Assembly: GCA_020853975.1 (NCBI GenBank)
Contig: JADYXW010000097.1
Location: 1-58,316, forward strand
DNA from: Phycisphaerales bacterium
GTDB taxonomy: Bacteria > Planctomycetota > Phycisphaerae > Phycisphaerales > UBA1924
Direction of reading: 5' to 3'
DNA: 58,316 nt
Shown here: one piece after another, positions 23,210 through 31,362 of the stretch
How positions within the stretch are numbered: position 1 is the stretch's first letter
How the letters are laid out: every line of letters starts with the position of its first letter
Translations under genes and position numbers: made by a program
The notes under the pieces: generated by a model
Told to the model about the DNA's origin: nothing
Seen by the model: only the letters and a program-made list of their open reading frames with translations
The model's database searches: none

Positions 23210-23527
23210 TTACTTCTTGGCCGGCGCCGGAGCCGCGGCTGCGCCGCCGCCGCCCTCGATGCCTTCCTTCTTGTTCGTGTGCCCGCGGAACGTGCGGGAG
23301 AGACTGAACTCGCCGAGCTTGTGGCCCACCATGTCCTCGGTCACAAACACGTCGAGAAACTGCTTGCCGTTGTGCACCTTGAACGTGTGCCCCACGAACT
23401 CCGGCACGATCGTGCAACGCCGCGCCCACGTCTTGATCGCCTCCTTGCGGCGGGAGGTGTTCAGCTTCTCCACCTTCCGGTAGAGGCTCTCGACGACAAA
23501 CGGACCTTTCTTCAGGCTGCGACCCAT
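23210..23527 (-). CDS. rpsS: 30S ribosomal protein S19
   Basis: S19 sits in the head of the small subunit, paired with S13. The 105 residues start [20 protein letters not shown] and carry [40 protein letters not shown] and [18 protein letters not shown] tail of about 15 Gly/Ala/Pro residues is extra. It has an AAGGA ribosome binding site and lies 21 bases after rplB. Confidence 0.97.
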   Translation of the reverse strand: MGRSLKKGPFVVESLYRKVEKLNTSRRKEAIKTWARRCTIVPEFVGHTFKVHNGKQFLDVFVTEDMVGHKLGEFSLSRTFRGHTNKKEGIEGGGGAAAAPAPAKK

Positions 23528-23548
23528 GTGTTCCTTCCTGCCTGGTGA

Positions 23549-24409
23549 TTACAGCGCCTTCTGCCCGAAACGCTTGCTGACGCGGCGACGCAGGATCAGC
23601 TTGCTGCTGTGCTTCCGAGGATTGCGGGTGTTCCCGCCCTTGGCGTGCACCCCCGTCGGGCCGCACGGCGGACGATTGCCCTTGCTCCGGCCCGAGCCGC
23701 CGCCCAGAGGGTGGGCATGGTGGCTCTTCGCGATGCCGCGGGTCTTCGGACGGATGCCCAGCAGGCGGCTCAGACCCGCCTTGCCCAACTGACGCAGGCG
23801 GTGATCCGGGTTGCCGACCTGCCCCACCGTCGCGCGGCAGTCGATCGGAACCATCCGCACCTCGCCGCTGGGAAGAATCAGCGTCGCGTACTCGCCTTCC
23901 TTGTTGCTCAGCCGGGCGTACGTGCCCGCCGACCGGCAGATCCGGGCGCCCGCGCCGCGGAGCAGCTCCACGGCGTGCACGTCAAGGCCCGTCGGAATGT
24001 ACCGAAGGGGCATGCAGTTGCCGGGCGTGGGCTCCACGGCCCCCGTGCTCGATGTCGCGATGCTCTGACCGACCTGAATCCCCGCGGGGGCCACGATGTA
24101 CCGCTTCTGCCCGTCGGCGTACTCGACCAGAGCGATGTGGCACGAGCGGTTGGGGTCGTACTCCACGCCCACGATCGTGCCGGCGATGCCGTCGCGATCC
24201 TTGCGCTTGAAGTCCACCATCCGGTACATGCGCTTCACGCCGCCGCCGATGCCGCGCGCCGTGATCTTACCCTGGTGGTTTCGCCCGCCCGTCTTGGGCA
24301 GCGGGCGAAGCAGACTCTTCTCGGGGAACTTCTTGGTGACCTCGGCGTGCGCGTTCACCGACGCGTTGCGCCGGCCGGCCGAAGTTCGCTTGTATACACG
24401 GATAGGCAT
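23549..24409 (-). CDS. rplB: 50S ribosomal protein L2
   Basis: L2 is a core large-subunit protein needed for subunit joining and peptidyl-transferase function. The 286-residue product has the usual length and signatures: GRNHQGKITARGIGGGVKRM, YRMVDFKRKDRDGIAGTIVG, YDPNRSCHIALVEYADGQKR, GNCMPLRYIPTGLDVHAVEL, and the highly conserved late segment SHHAHPLGGGSGRSKGNRPP containing the histidine of the peptidyl-transferase neighbourhood. The start MPIRVYKRTSAGRRNASVNA is a variant of the usual one. It follows rplW by 22 bases. Confidence 0.98.
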   Translation of the reverse strand: MPIRVYKRTSAGRRNASVNAHAEVTKKFPEKSLLRPLPKTGGRNHQGKITARGIGGGVKRMYRMVDFKRKDRDGIAGTIVGVEYDPNRSCHIALVEYADGQKRYIVAPAGIQVGQSIATSSTGAVEPTPGNCMPLRYIPTGLDVHAVELLRGAGARICRSAGTYARLSNKEGEYATLILPSGEVRMVPIDCRATVGQVGNPDHRLRQLGKAGLSRLLGIRPKTRGIAKSHHAHPLGGGSGRSKGNRPPCGPTGVHAKGGNTRNPRKHSSKLILRRRVSKRFGQKAL

Positions 24410-24431
24410 GGCGTGCTTCCTTCGGTCGGGC

Positions 24432-24722
24432 TCAGAACAGCTCGATCTTCTCGCCCTCGGCGAGACGGACGATGGCCTTCTTGGTGGGGGACGGACGCGA
24501 GACGCCGTACTTCAGGCGGCGGGCCTTGTGCTTCTGCACCTGGGTGTTGATGCCCACCACCTTCACCTTGAAGATCGACTCGACCGCGGACTTGATCTCG
24601 GTCTTGGTCGCACGCACGTCCACGATGAACGAATAGTGGTTCCGCTCGTTCATCGCGTACGTGCTCTTCTCGGAGAGAAGCGGACGCTTGATGATCTGGG
24701 TTGGGTCGATGTGCGCGGGCAT
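24432..24722 (-). CDS. rplW: 50S ribosomal protein L23
   Basis: L23 sits at the tunnel exit and is the docking site for trigger factor and SRP. The 96 residues contain IIKRPLLSEKSTYAMNERNH, YSFIVDVRATKTEIKSAVES and IFKVKVVGINTQVQKHKARR. Standard length. Its ATG directly abuts the rplD stop (TAAATG), so the two are translationally coupled. Confidence 0.96.
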   Translation of the reverse strand: MPAHIDPTQIIKRPLLSEKSTYAMNERNHYSFIVDVRATKTEIKSAVESIFKVKVVGINTQVQKHKARRLKYGVSRPSPTKKAIVRLAEGEKIELF

Positions 24723-25418
24723 TTAGTTCGCCTCCGTAGCCTTGCGGCCCATCGGGTTGATCTTCGCTTCCTTCGTCGTCTGGCTCGAAGGCCCGGAGAG
24801 CCAGCTCTCCAGCTCCTTCTTCCCGATCACCACGAAGCGCTTCGTCAGCATCTCGTAGACATTGAGCTGATCGACCGCGATCATGCGGACGCGGTCCACG
24901 TTCCTGCCGGACAGGCGAGCGTTCTTCGCGCTCCCCTCGTCCGCTGGCAGAGCCACCACCGCCGGCCCGTCCACCTTCACCGCCGACAGGAACGCCTCGA
25001 ACGCCTTGGTCCTTGGCTCGTTGAACGCGATGGAGTCGATCACGCGGACCTCGCTGTCGACCAGCTTGGCCAGCAGCGCGTTGCGGTTCGCCGCGCGACG
25101 CATCTTCTTCGGCATGGTGAGGCGGAAGTCCTCGCGGGTCCGCTTCTTGCTGTGCCCGTGGCCGCCGCCCTTGAAGATGTTGACCTTGCGGTCACCGTGA
25201 CGGGCGTTGCCCGTGCCCTTCTGCTTGTAGATCTTCTTGGTCGAGCCCTCGACCTCGTGGCGGTTCTTGGTCTTGGAGGACCCCTGCCGCAGGTTGGCGT
25301 GGTACATCACGAACGCCTGCTTCAGAAGCGGCGCGTTGACCTCTCCGCCGAGTGACTTCTCGTCAACGTTCAGTGTGGCGACTTGTGCGCCCTGCATGTT
25401 GTAGACGGGGACTTGCAT
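24723..25418 (-). CDS. rplD: 50S ribosomal protein L4
   Basis: L4 reaches into the exit tunnel; in Escherichia coli it also represses the S10 operon through the mRNA leader. From the ATG at 25418 (GAGGTAAAG before it) the 231 residues start MQVPVYNMQGAQVATLNVDE and contain NLRQGSSKTKNRHEVEGSTK, KIYKQKGTGNARHGDRKVNI, FKGGGHGHSKKRTREDF and a conserved end with VRMIAVDQLNVYEML. Unusually, the gene is separated from rplC by 356 bases containing a terminator and a structured leader, so it appears to head its own transcript. Confidence 0.96.
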   Translation of the reverse strand: MQVPVYNMQGAQVATLNVDEKSLGGEVNAPLLKQAFVMYHANLRQGSSKTKNRHEVEGSTKKIYKQKGTGNARHGDRKVNIFKGGGHGHSKKRTREDFRLTMPKKMRRAANRNALLAKLVDSEVRVIDSIAFNEPRTKAFEAFLSAVKVDGPAVVALPADEGSAKNARLSGRNVDRVRMIAVDQLNVYEMLTKRFVVIGKKELESWLSGPSSQTTKEAKINPMGRKATEAN

Positions 25419-25741
25419 CGTCTTTACCTCGTCCTGACGCCTGGCGGGCTTCGGGCACCTGCCCCTGTCCCGCGACTCGTGCCTATCCGTCTCGCCTCCT
25501 CTCGCCGCTGGCCGGGCACACTGCCCGGGGCGGTCTCGCACCTTCCGGTGCGGGGGCGGATCGGACTCGACTCGGCCGTCCAATCCACGCGGCGATCTGC
25601 TCGCCGCGGGTTGTTTGTCGCCGTCCGGTGGTTTCCGATTGTCTCGGACCTTCCGGACTCGCCGGTGGCGTCTGTTTCACGCCGCCGACGAGGAGTCATT
25701 CAATCCAACACTTCAACCAGCTCCTTCAAACCCAAACACAA
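25419..25741 (-). promoter_or_regulatory. Structured leader upstream of rplD
   Basis: These 323 bases between the rplC terminator and rplD hold no gene. On the minus strand two compact hairpins follow one another at 25514-25555: CGCACC-GGAA-GGTGCG, closed by a GNRA tetraloop, then CCGGGCA-GTG-TGCCCGG. A 16-base word, CCGGAAGGTSCGAGAC (S is C or G), occurs twice, once inside the first hairpin and once about 100 bases upstream. No strong sigma-70 promoter is visible, though one is needed if the terminator works. The position before the gene for L4, a known autoregulator in other bacteria, makes a ribosomal-protein leader a good guess. Confidence 0.45.
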
Positions 25742-25769
25742 CGGCCCGCCGCGGGTTCGCAACGGGCCG
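25727..25769 (-). terminator. Terminator after rplC
   Basis: Six bases after the rplC stop, CGGCCCG (25769-25763) pairs with CGGGCCG (25748-25742), with inner pairing in the loop, and is followed by TTGTGTTTGGGTTT on the minus strand. This is a good Rho-independent terminator inside what is normally one S10 operon. Confidence 0.75.
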
Positions 25770-25774
25770 ATCAA

Positions 25775-26464
25775 TCACTTTCCAGCGGCGGCCACCTTGC
25801 CCGCCTTGCTCTTGTACAGACGAGTCGCCGGGCGGACCTCGACCAGGGAGTTGTTGCTCCCGGGAACGCTGCCCTTGACGAGCAGAATGCCCTTCTCCGC
25901 GTCGATCCGGACCACGTCCAGGGACCGCATGGTGACGCGCTCGTCGCCCATGTGCCCGGCCATGCGCTTGCCCTTCTTCACACCGCCGCCGAAGCCGCGG
26001 TTCGAGCACAGCGAGCCGATCGAGCCGGGCGAGCGGTGCTTGCGTTCCGTGCCGTGGCTGGCGAACAGGCCCTTGAAGTGGTGCCGCTTCATCGTGCCCG
26101 CAAAGCCCTTGCCCTTGCTGGTCCCAATGACGTCCACGTACATCGTGCCGTTCAGCTTGTCCACACACAGCGCGTCGCCGGGCTTGTAGCCCTCGAGCGA
26201 CTTCGCGTCGCAGCGGAACTCGCGGTGGTGCCTCTGAGGAGCGGCGCCCGCGATGAAATCGTGCTTGATGAGGGGCATGGTCGAGTTGCGGGGATCGATC
26301 TCCTCGAACCCGATCTGCACGCCGTTGTAGCCGTCCTTCTCCTCGGTCCGAACCTGCGTCACGACGCACGGCCCGACCTGGATGGCGGTCACGGGCACGG
26401 ACACACCCTTGTCCGTGTACACCCGAGTCATGCCGAGTTTTCTGCCAAGCAGTGAGAAGCTCAT
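25775..26464 (-). CDS. rplC: 50S ribosomal protein L3
   Basis: L3 is an early assembly protein with a loop reaching to the peptidyl-transferase centre. The 229-residue product begins MSFSLLGRKLGMTRVYTDKG and shows AIQVGPCVVTQVRTEEKDGY, VIGTSKGKGFAGTMKRHHFK, the central loop HGTERKHRSPGSIGS, GVKKGKRMAGHMGDERVTMR and GSVPGSNNSLVEVRPA. Standard length and an AAGGA ribosome binding site. It follows rpsJ by 79 bases and is followed immediately by a terminator. Confidence 0.97.
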   Translation of the reverse strand: MSFSLLGRKLGMTRVYTDKGVSVPVTAIQVGPCVVTQVRTEEKDGYNGVQIGFEEIDPRNSTMPLIKHDFIAGAAPQRHHREFRCDAKSLEGYKPGDALCVDKLNGTMYVDVIGTSKGKGFAGTMKRHHFKGLFASHGTERKHRSPGSIGSLCSNRGFGGGVKKGKRMAGHMGDERVTMRSLDVVRIDAEKGILLVKGSVPGSNNSLVEVRPATRLYKSKAGKVAAAGK

Positions 26465-26543
26465 CGTTCCTTACCTCTTCGGAATCCGGTGCCCCGCGTC
26501 GTGCGGGCCCTGATCGTCCGGCGTGGCCCGTCAGGGCCGATAC

Positions 26544-26852
26544 TCAGGCCTTGATCTTCACGAACACGCCCGCGGGGACGACCAGGCGGTTGAGCGCCTC
26601 CACCGTGCGCGCGTTGGGCTCCAGGATGTCGATGATCCGCTTGTGCGTGCGAATCTCGAACTGCTCCCGGCTCTTCTTGTCAATGAAGGGCGAACGCAGC
26701 ACCGTGTAACGCTCGACGCGCGTCGGCAGCGGGATCGGACCCGCGACCTTCGCGTTCGTGCGCTTCGCGTGGTCCACGATCTCCTTGGCGGAGGCGTCCA
26801 GCGCCAGGTGGTCGTACGCCTCCATCCGAATTCGAATCTTGCCGCCCTGCAT
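26544..26852 (-). CDS. rpsJ: 30S ribosomal protein S10
   Basis: S10 belongs to the head of the small subunit and also works in transcription antitermination as NusE. The 102 residues carry [60 protein letters not shown] and [20 protein letters not shown], the standard sequence and length. It is the first gene of the ribosomal cluster; rpsL, rpsG, fusA and tuf are not upstream. A good sigma-70 promoter lies about 100 bases before it. Confidence 0.97.
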   Translation of the reverse strand: MQGGKIRIRMEAYDHLALDASAKEIVDHAKRTNAKVAGPIPLPTRVERYTVLRSPFIDKKSREQFEIRTHKRIIDILEPNARTVEALNRLVVPAGVFVKIKA

Positions 26853-26955
26853 CGGGGTAGTACCTGTCGCGAGCCCTCTCCGACCTCAGTCCCAGGGGCG
26901 TCTGGCGCGCCGTGCGCCATGGAAAACGCCCCGGTCCTTCCGGAGCAGGGAGGGA

Positions 26956-26983
26956 ACATTAGCCCTTCCCGTGCGGATGTCAA
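26956..26983 (-). promoter_or_regulatory. Sigma-70 promoter of the ribosomal cluster
   Basis: In the 313-base gene-free gap between rpsJ and the divergent secreted-protein gene, the minus strand has TTGACA (26983-26978), a 16-base spacer and TAATGT (26961-26956). Transcription would begin near 26949 and leave a leader of about 97 bases. That leader can form a hairpin closed by GGGGCGT and ACGCCCC around an inner GGCGC/GCGCC stem. The -35 box is perfect, the -10 box fits TAnnnT. I see nothing else recognisable in the gap. Confidence 0.65.
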
Positions 26984-27165
26984 ACAGCCCGAGGCACCAA
27001 TCCGATCGCCCCCCGACCGGCCGCCTCCGCCCACCGCCGCAGACTCTGCGCGACGCCACCCGATCAAGCCCCGGACCCCGTGCGGCCGATGCCCTATGCT
27101 CGACCTGGCGAAAGCCCTCTCTCAGATAGTTCGCCCTCAGGACACCTGCCCCCGGGAGCTCACGG

Positions 27166-28689
27166 ATGACCCCCACCGCCCTCGCACTGCCCATCCCGCA
27201 CATCCGCTCGGCCATGGCGGCCCTGTGCCTCTTGGCCGCCTCCGCCTGCCCGGCTCAGAGCCCCGCACCTCTGCCCCCCACGGGCGCAGCCGTCGAGTTC
27301 TCCGATGAGCTCTTCCGCCTCGACACGGTGGGGCTCACACTCATGCTCCCCTCGGACGTCTCGGCGCAGTCAACCACCGTCGGCAGCAAGTCCGGGGTGC
27401 AGATCCAGCCCCGCGAGCCCTCCTGGATCGTCAACATCCAGACCCCAAAGACCGCGAACCCCGACACCACGACCGCGCAGGCGGTCGACGAGATCGCCAC
27501 CCAGATCATGCGAGATTCCGGCATCGCCCGCGCCATCGATCCCGCAACGGGAAAGCCGCGGCTCGACCCCGCCACCGGCAAGGCCGAGATCGTCGGATAC
27601 AACGGTGAGATCATCGAGCCCCGTAAGACGATCCTCATCAACGGCCTGCCCGCGGAGCGTGTCTACATCAAGGTCCCCGGCGAGCGTGAGGGCTTTGTCG
27701 TCCGGGGCTTCACCGTCTTCAAGACCACGCCCTCGCAGTTCGTCACCTTCGAGCTCATCTCCCCCGAGGCCGGCTTCGCCCGCGCCCGCTCGATCTACGA
27801 GACCTTCGTGGGCACCGCAACGTTTGAGGACCCATCCCGTATCGGCGCAGACCGCGCCGCCGCCGTCACCGCGGGCCTCAAAGTCTTCGAGCGCGTGGGC
27901 GAGGCCGAACTCCGCGAAGTCATCGAGCAGGTCCCCGAACGCTGGGAGCGCTTCTATCGCCCCGCCGCGACCGGTGCCGATTCAGACGCCACCGAGCTTG
28001 GCTACCGGCGCCTCCGCTTCTCCGTCGGCACGCGCGCCTCGCTCGGCGCCACCGGCCACGCGGGCTCGCGCGATCCCGGCTTCGTCGCCCAGCTCGACGC
28101 CCGATACCTCGACGGCGCCCGCGTCGTCGAAGGCAAGCTCGTCGCCGGACGCGTCGTCGATTCCCGTAGCGTCTACTTCATGTCCTTTGACCGGGCCGAC
28201 GAGGCGTGGACAGTCCAGAACGCAGTCCGCGCGGGCACACCGAGCGGCAAGAGCCAGCCAAAGGTCTTCACCGAGACCGGCGGCCGCACCGGCCGCAGCA
28301 TGTTCGTCAGCATCGCCGGCCCCGGCACCCCCGGGCGAGACGTGAGGCCCGTCTTCCAGGGCGATGGCTACGTCAGCCGCTTCGAGTCCCTCCTTCTCCC
28401 AGAGATTCTCATCCGCGCGGGCGTGCAGGCCAACCTCGGCTTCTACACCTATCAGTCCAGCGCAGAGACCATCAAGCTCCGCCGCGATCTCCTCGAGCAG
28501 CCCTCCGAAATGCTCGGGGCCTGGCGCCTCACCACCCGCCTCAACGAAGACAAGCCCGCGCAGGTCTCGGTCTACAACGACAAGGGCAAGCTCGTGAAGA
28601 CCGAGCTCGCGGACGGCACGCTCTGGGAGCCCATCGAGCTCGACCGCCTCGTCTCCCTCTGGAGGTCCAAGGGCCTCCCTATGGACTGA
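27166..28689 (+). CDS. Secreted protein of unknown function
   Basis: A 507-residue exported protein. The first 30 residues include a hydrophobic run, MAALCLLAASACPAQSPAPL, that fits a signal peptide; the cysteine could be lipidated but the box is not canonical. The mature part begins with an acidic stretch (VEFSDELFRLDTVGLTLMLP), shows a phrase SWIVNIQTPKTANPDTTTAQ and YIKVPGEREGFVVRGFTVF, and is otherwise a mixed alpha/beta sequence without membrane segments or known catalytic motifs. I cannot assign it to a family. It is divergent from rpsJ and lies 57 bases before ruvB on the same strand. Confidence 0.75.
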   Translation: MTPTALALPIPHIRSAMAALCLLAASACPAQSPAPLPPTGAAVEFSDELFRLDTVGLTLMLPSDVSAQSTTVGSKSGVQIQPREPSWIVNIQTPKTANPDTTTAQAVDEIATQIMRDSGIARAIDPATGKPRLDPATGKAEIVGYNGEIIEPRKTILINGLPAERVYIKVPGEREGFVVRGFTVFKTTPSQFVTFELISPEAGFARARSIYETFVGTATFEDPSRIGADRAAAVTAGLKVFERVGEAELREVIEQVPERWERFYRPAATGADSDATELGYRRLRFSVGTRASLGATGHAGSRDPGFVAQLDARYLDGARVVEGKLVAGRVVDSRSVYFMSFDRADEAWTVQNAVRAGTPSGKSQPKVFTETGGRTGRSMFVSIAGPGTPGRDVRPVFQGDGYVSRFESLLLPEILIRAGVQANLGFYTYQSSAETIKLRRDLLEQPSEMLGAWRLTTRLNEDKPAQVSVYNDKGKLVKTELADGTLWEPIELDRLVSLWRSKGLPMD

Positions 28690-28746
28690 CCACGGCCCCA
28701 GCGCCGCGCGAGGCTCCGCCCCCCGAGCTGAGAGAAAGGTGCACGG

Positions 28747-29790
28747 ATGGCCACGGATCGACTCCTCACAAGCCAGGCCCGGGGCGAGGACGAGCAGCTC
28801 AACTGGGCGCTCCGCCCCACCGAGCTCTCCCAGTACGTCGGGCAGCCCGTGCTGATCCAGCGCCTGCGCATCGCCATCCAGGCCGCCAGGGGCCGGGGAG
28901 ATCCCCTCGAGCACCTGCTGCTGCACGGCCCGCCGGGCCTTGGCAAGACCACGCTCGCCCACGTCCTCGCGGGCGAGATGGGCTCCAAGGTCATCGTCAC
29001 TTCCGGCCCCGCCCTCCAGCGGGGAACGGACCTCGTCGCCTCCCTCACGCGACTCGGCCCTTCCGACATCCTCCTCATCGATGAGATCCACCGTCTCCCC
29101 GCCAGCGTCGAAGAGTTCATCTACCCCGCGATGGAGGACTTCCGGATCGACGTCATGCTCGACAAGGGCCTCTCCGCCCGCACCGTCCAGGTCCGCTGCA
29201 AGCCCTTCACGCTCATCGGCGCCACCACCCGCGCGGGCCTCCTCACCTCGCCCCTGCGGTCCCGCTTCGGCATCGCTCACCACCTCACTTTCTACTCAGA
29301 GGCCGAGCTCCTCTCGATTCTCGCCCGCAGTTGCTCGCTCCTGGGCATCACCGGTGCGGACGACGCCGCCCTCTCCTGCATCGCCTCCCGAAGCCGGGGC
29401 ACCCCGCGCATCGCCAACCGCCTCCTCCGCCGCGTGCGTGACTTCGCCCAGGTGAAGGCCAAGGGCCGCGTGACGCGCGACGTCGTCGACGCCGCGCTCC
29501 AGCTCGAAGGGGTCGACGCGATGGGCCTGGACGACCTCGACCGCGCCTACCTCCGCTGCATCGGCACCACCTACCAGGGCGGGCCCGTCGGGCTCGAGGC
29601 CATCGCCGCCACGCTCAACGAAGACGCCGGCACGCTCGAGGACGTCGTCGAGCCCTACGTCCTTCAGATCGGCTTTCTCGCTCGCACCAGGCGGGGCCGC
29701 GCGCTCACCAGCGCCGGCAGCGAGTACCTCGGCCTGCCCAGCCGCGCCGCCCCCACCTCGCTCTTCTCCGACCCCTCACAACCCGACTGA
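28747..29790 (+). CDS. ruvB: Holliday junction branch migration helicase RuvB
   Basis: RuvB is the hexameric AAA+ motor that drives branch migration with RuvA. The 347 residues show the family's order: LRPTELSQYVGQ, Walker A HGPPGLGKTTLAHVLAGEMG, SGPALQRGTDLVASLT, Walker B ILLIDEIHRLPASVEEFIYP, sensor 1 TLIGATTRAGLLTSPLRSRF (arginine finger inside), and the C-terminal winged helix with GGPVGLEAIAATLNED and EPYVLQIGFLARTRRGRALT. Standard length, ATG at 28747 behind GAGAAAGG. ruvA and ruvC are not adjacent. Confidence 0.98.
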   Translation: MATDRLLTSQARGEDEQLNWALRPTELSQYVGQPVLIQRLRIAIQAARGRGDPLEHLLLHGPPGLGKTTLAHVLAGEMGSKVIVTSGPALQRGTDLVASLTRLGPSDILLIDEIHRLPASVEEFIYPAMEDFRIDVMLDKGLSARTVQVRCKPFTLIGATTRAGLLTSPLRSRFGIAHHLTFYSEAELLSILARSCSLLGITGADDAALSCIASRSRGTPRIANRLLRRVRDFAQVKAKGRVTRDVVDAALQLEGVDAMGLDDLDRAYLRCIGTTYQGGPVGLEAIAATLNEDAGTLEDVVEPYVLQIGFLARTRRGRALTSAGSEYLGLPSRAAPTSLFSDPSQPD

Positions 29791-29792
29791 CC

Positions 29793-29827
29793 AAAAACGC
29801 CGCGGGCCCCCGATCTCTCGGAGGCCC
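29793..29827 (-). terminator. Terminator of the RNase P RNA gene
   Basis: On the minus strand GGGCCTCCGA-GAGA-TCGGGGGCCC forms a stem with a GNRA loop, followed by GCGGCG and TTTTT. It sits directly after the 3' end of the RNase P RNA and before the convergent ruvB stop. Confidence 0.75.
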
Positions 29828-29830
29828 CGA

Positions 29831-30236
29831 CGAGGCCCGTGCGGCTGGTAAGCCGAGTTCTGTCGCACCGGTGGTATCCGCTCGCGCGGACCTGCCGTGC
29901 GTGACGGCCATTTCTCTCCGCCCCGGGTTGCCCCGGGGCTCCAGCGGTCTACCCGCCCCGCGACGACCGGACCGGTCGGGAGTGGCACGCCACTCCGGGG
30001 GCTGCTTGACCTTGCACGCGGTGGGGTTTGCCGTGCCCCCGGCGTCACCGTCGGGGCGGTGGGCTCTTACCCCACCGTTTCACCCTTGCCTGTGCCCTCG
30101 CGGGCCATCGGCGGTCTGTTCTCTGTGGCACTTTCCCTCGCCCGTGGCCTCCGGGCGGGTGGGCGTTACCCACCACCGTGTCCTGCCGTGCTCGGACTTT
30201 CCTCGGATCAGCGAGCGCCGATACGCGGCCGCCTCG
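29831..30236 (-). ncRNA. rnpB: RNase P RNA, bacterial class A type
   Basis: The catalytic RNA of RNase P, which trims tRNA 5' ends. On the minus strand the 5' part has the conserved GAGGAAAGTCCG (30204-30193) of P4/J3-4, followed by GGCAGGACACGGTGGTGGG, and the 3' part has ACAGAACTCGGCTTA (29863-29849), the second P4 strand and the CCA-contact neighbourhood. The ends pair as P1 (CGAGGC at 30236-30231 with GCCTCG at 29836-29831). GGTAACGCCCACC and the GC-rich arms between are as expected for a 406-nt class A molecule from a GC-rich organism. Ends are placed by P1 and may be off by a few bases. Confidence 0.95.
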
Positions 30237-30270
30237 CCGCACTGAGCATCATCCTACGCCCACAGATACC

Positions 30271-31335
30271 ATGCGGTTCATGGCGCCCACGCCCCCGCAT
30301 TCCGCCGCTGTCTGGCTCGAACCACACCAGCTCGAGTTCGCCCGCGCCGCCCTCCCCGCCGCCGAGATCACCGCCACCTTCGCCGGCTCCCCCGCCAAAG
30401 GTCAGTCCGCCGCCGTCGCCGCCGCCTTGGGCGCCCAGCCCTTCGACGACCTCCGCGCCTTCCTTTCCACCACCGATTGCCCTCTCGTGTGGCTCGCCAG
30501 CGCCCACGGCCTGGGAACCACGCCCGACCAGGCCGACGCGCGCGCCGTCGCCGCCGCCGCCGCGAGAGGCGTCCGAATCGCCTGCAGCGAGCCCATCCCC
30601 CACAGCGTTCTCAACCTCGGCCCCGGCGGCTGGGCCAGCAGCGACCAGGCCCCCGCGGGCATCGAAGCCGCGCAGTCCCTCCGCTACGTCGGAATCCCCT
30701 CCACGTCCCGCGCCTGGCTCGACAGCCAGGAGGTCCGCGCCGCCTTCGGCTCGCCCCGCCTCGTGCACATCGAGGCCTGGTGCGGCCCCGGTGACGGCTC
30801 GCTCGCCGCCCGCCTCCTCGGCGCCATGGACCTCGTCCTCCGCGTCCTGGGTGAGCCCGAGAGCATCAACGCGTCCTTCGTCGGGGCCGGCGCGGGCGGC
30901 GCCGTCCTCACCACCCCACCCGACACGCTCTCGGACCTTCACGGCGACCTCTCCGCCATCATGCGCACCAGCGATGGGCGGGCCGCCGTCATCGCCGCGT
31001 CCAACGGCGCGGGCCGCTGGAGCAGCGTCATCACTCTCATCTCGAGCGAAGGCCGCCTGAGGCTCTACGACGATGGCTTCGAATGGGTCGGCCCCGAAGG
31101 CGTCCGCCGCGACGAGCAGCGCTTCAGCCACCGCGCCCGCGGCGCAACCGACCTTGCGCAGACCGGCGCCCGCCTCACCGCCGACGGCCTCCAACGACTC
31201 CTCTCCGACTCCTCGCCCGACCCCGGGCCCATCCCGCTTGCGCCCGTGCTCGTGCTCTGCCAGACATCGCTCCTGAGCGCCCGCACCCGCAACCCCGAGA
31301 GCCCCGAGAGCGTCCGCAGGATGATGCTCGTCTGA
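30271..31335 (+). CDS. Putative Gfo/Idh/MocA-like oxidoreductase, divergent
   Basis: A 354-residue protein from the ATG at 30271. The C-terminal two thirds resemble the C-terminal half of Gfo/Idh/MocA dehydrogenases: GAMDLVLRVLGEPESINASF, a beta-rich middle (GGAVLTTPP, AAVIAASNGAGRWSSVITL) and LISSEGRLRLYDDGFEW. The N-terminal part has alternating AAALGAQPFDDLRAFL and CPLVWLASAHGLG elements consistent with a nucleotide-binding fold, but the usual GxGxxG and EKP signatures are not clear, so the enzyme may be inactive or diverged. Starts upstream overlap the RNase P RNA and are rejected. Substrate unknown. Confidence 0.5.
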   Translation: MRFMAPTPPHSAAVWLEPHQLEFARAALPAAEITATFAGSPAKGQSAAVAAALGAQPFDDLRAFLSTTDCPLVWLASAHGLGTTPDQADARAVAAAAARGVRIACSEPIPHSVLNLGPGGWASSDQAPAGIEAAQSLRYVGIPSTSRAWLDSQEVRAAFGSPRLVHIEAWCGPGDGSLAARLLGAMDLVLRVLGEPESINASFVGAGAGGAVLTTPPDTLSDLHGDLSAIMRTSDGRAAVIAASNGAGRWSSVITLISSEGRLRLYDDGFEWVGPEGVRRDEQRFSHRARGATDLAQTGARLTADGLQRLLSDSSPDPGPIPLAPVLVLCQTSLLSARTRNPESPESVRRMMLV

Positions 31336-31362
31336 CCCGGCGCCAAACCCGCGCCGGCCCGC

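Noticed and set aside
30028..30270. Upstream starts for the Gfo/Idh-like gene reaching back to 30028
   Set aside because: They lie inside the RNase P RNA gene on the other strand; the ATG at 30271 is the first after it.
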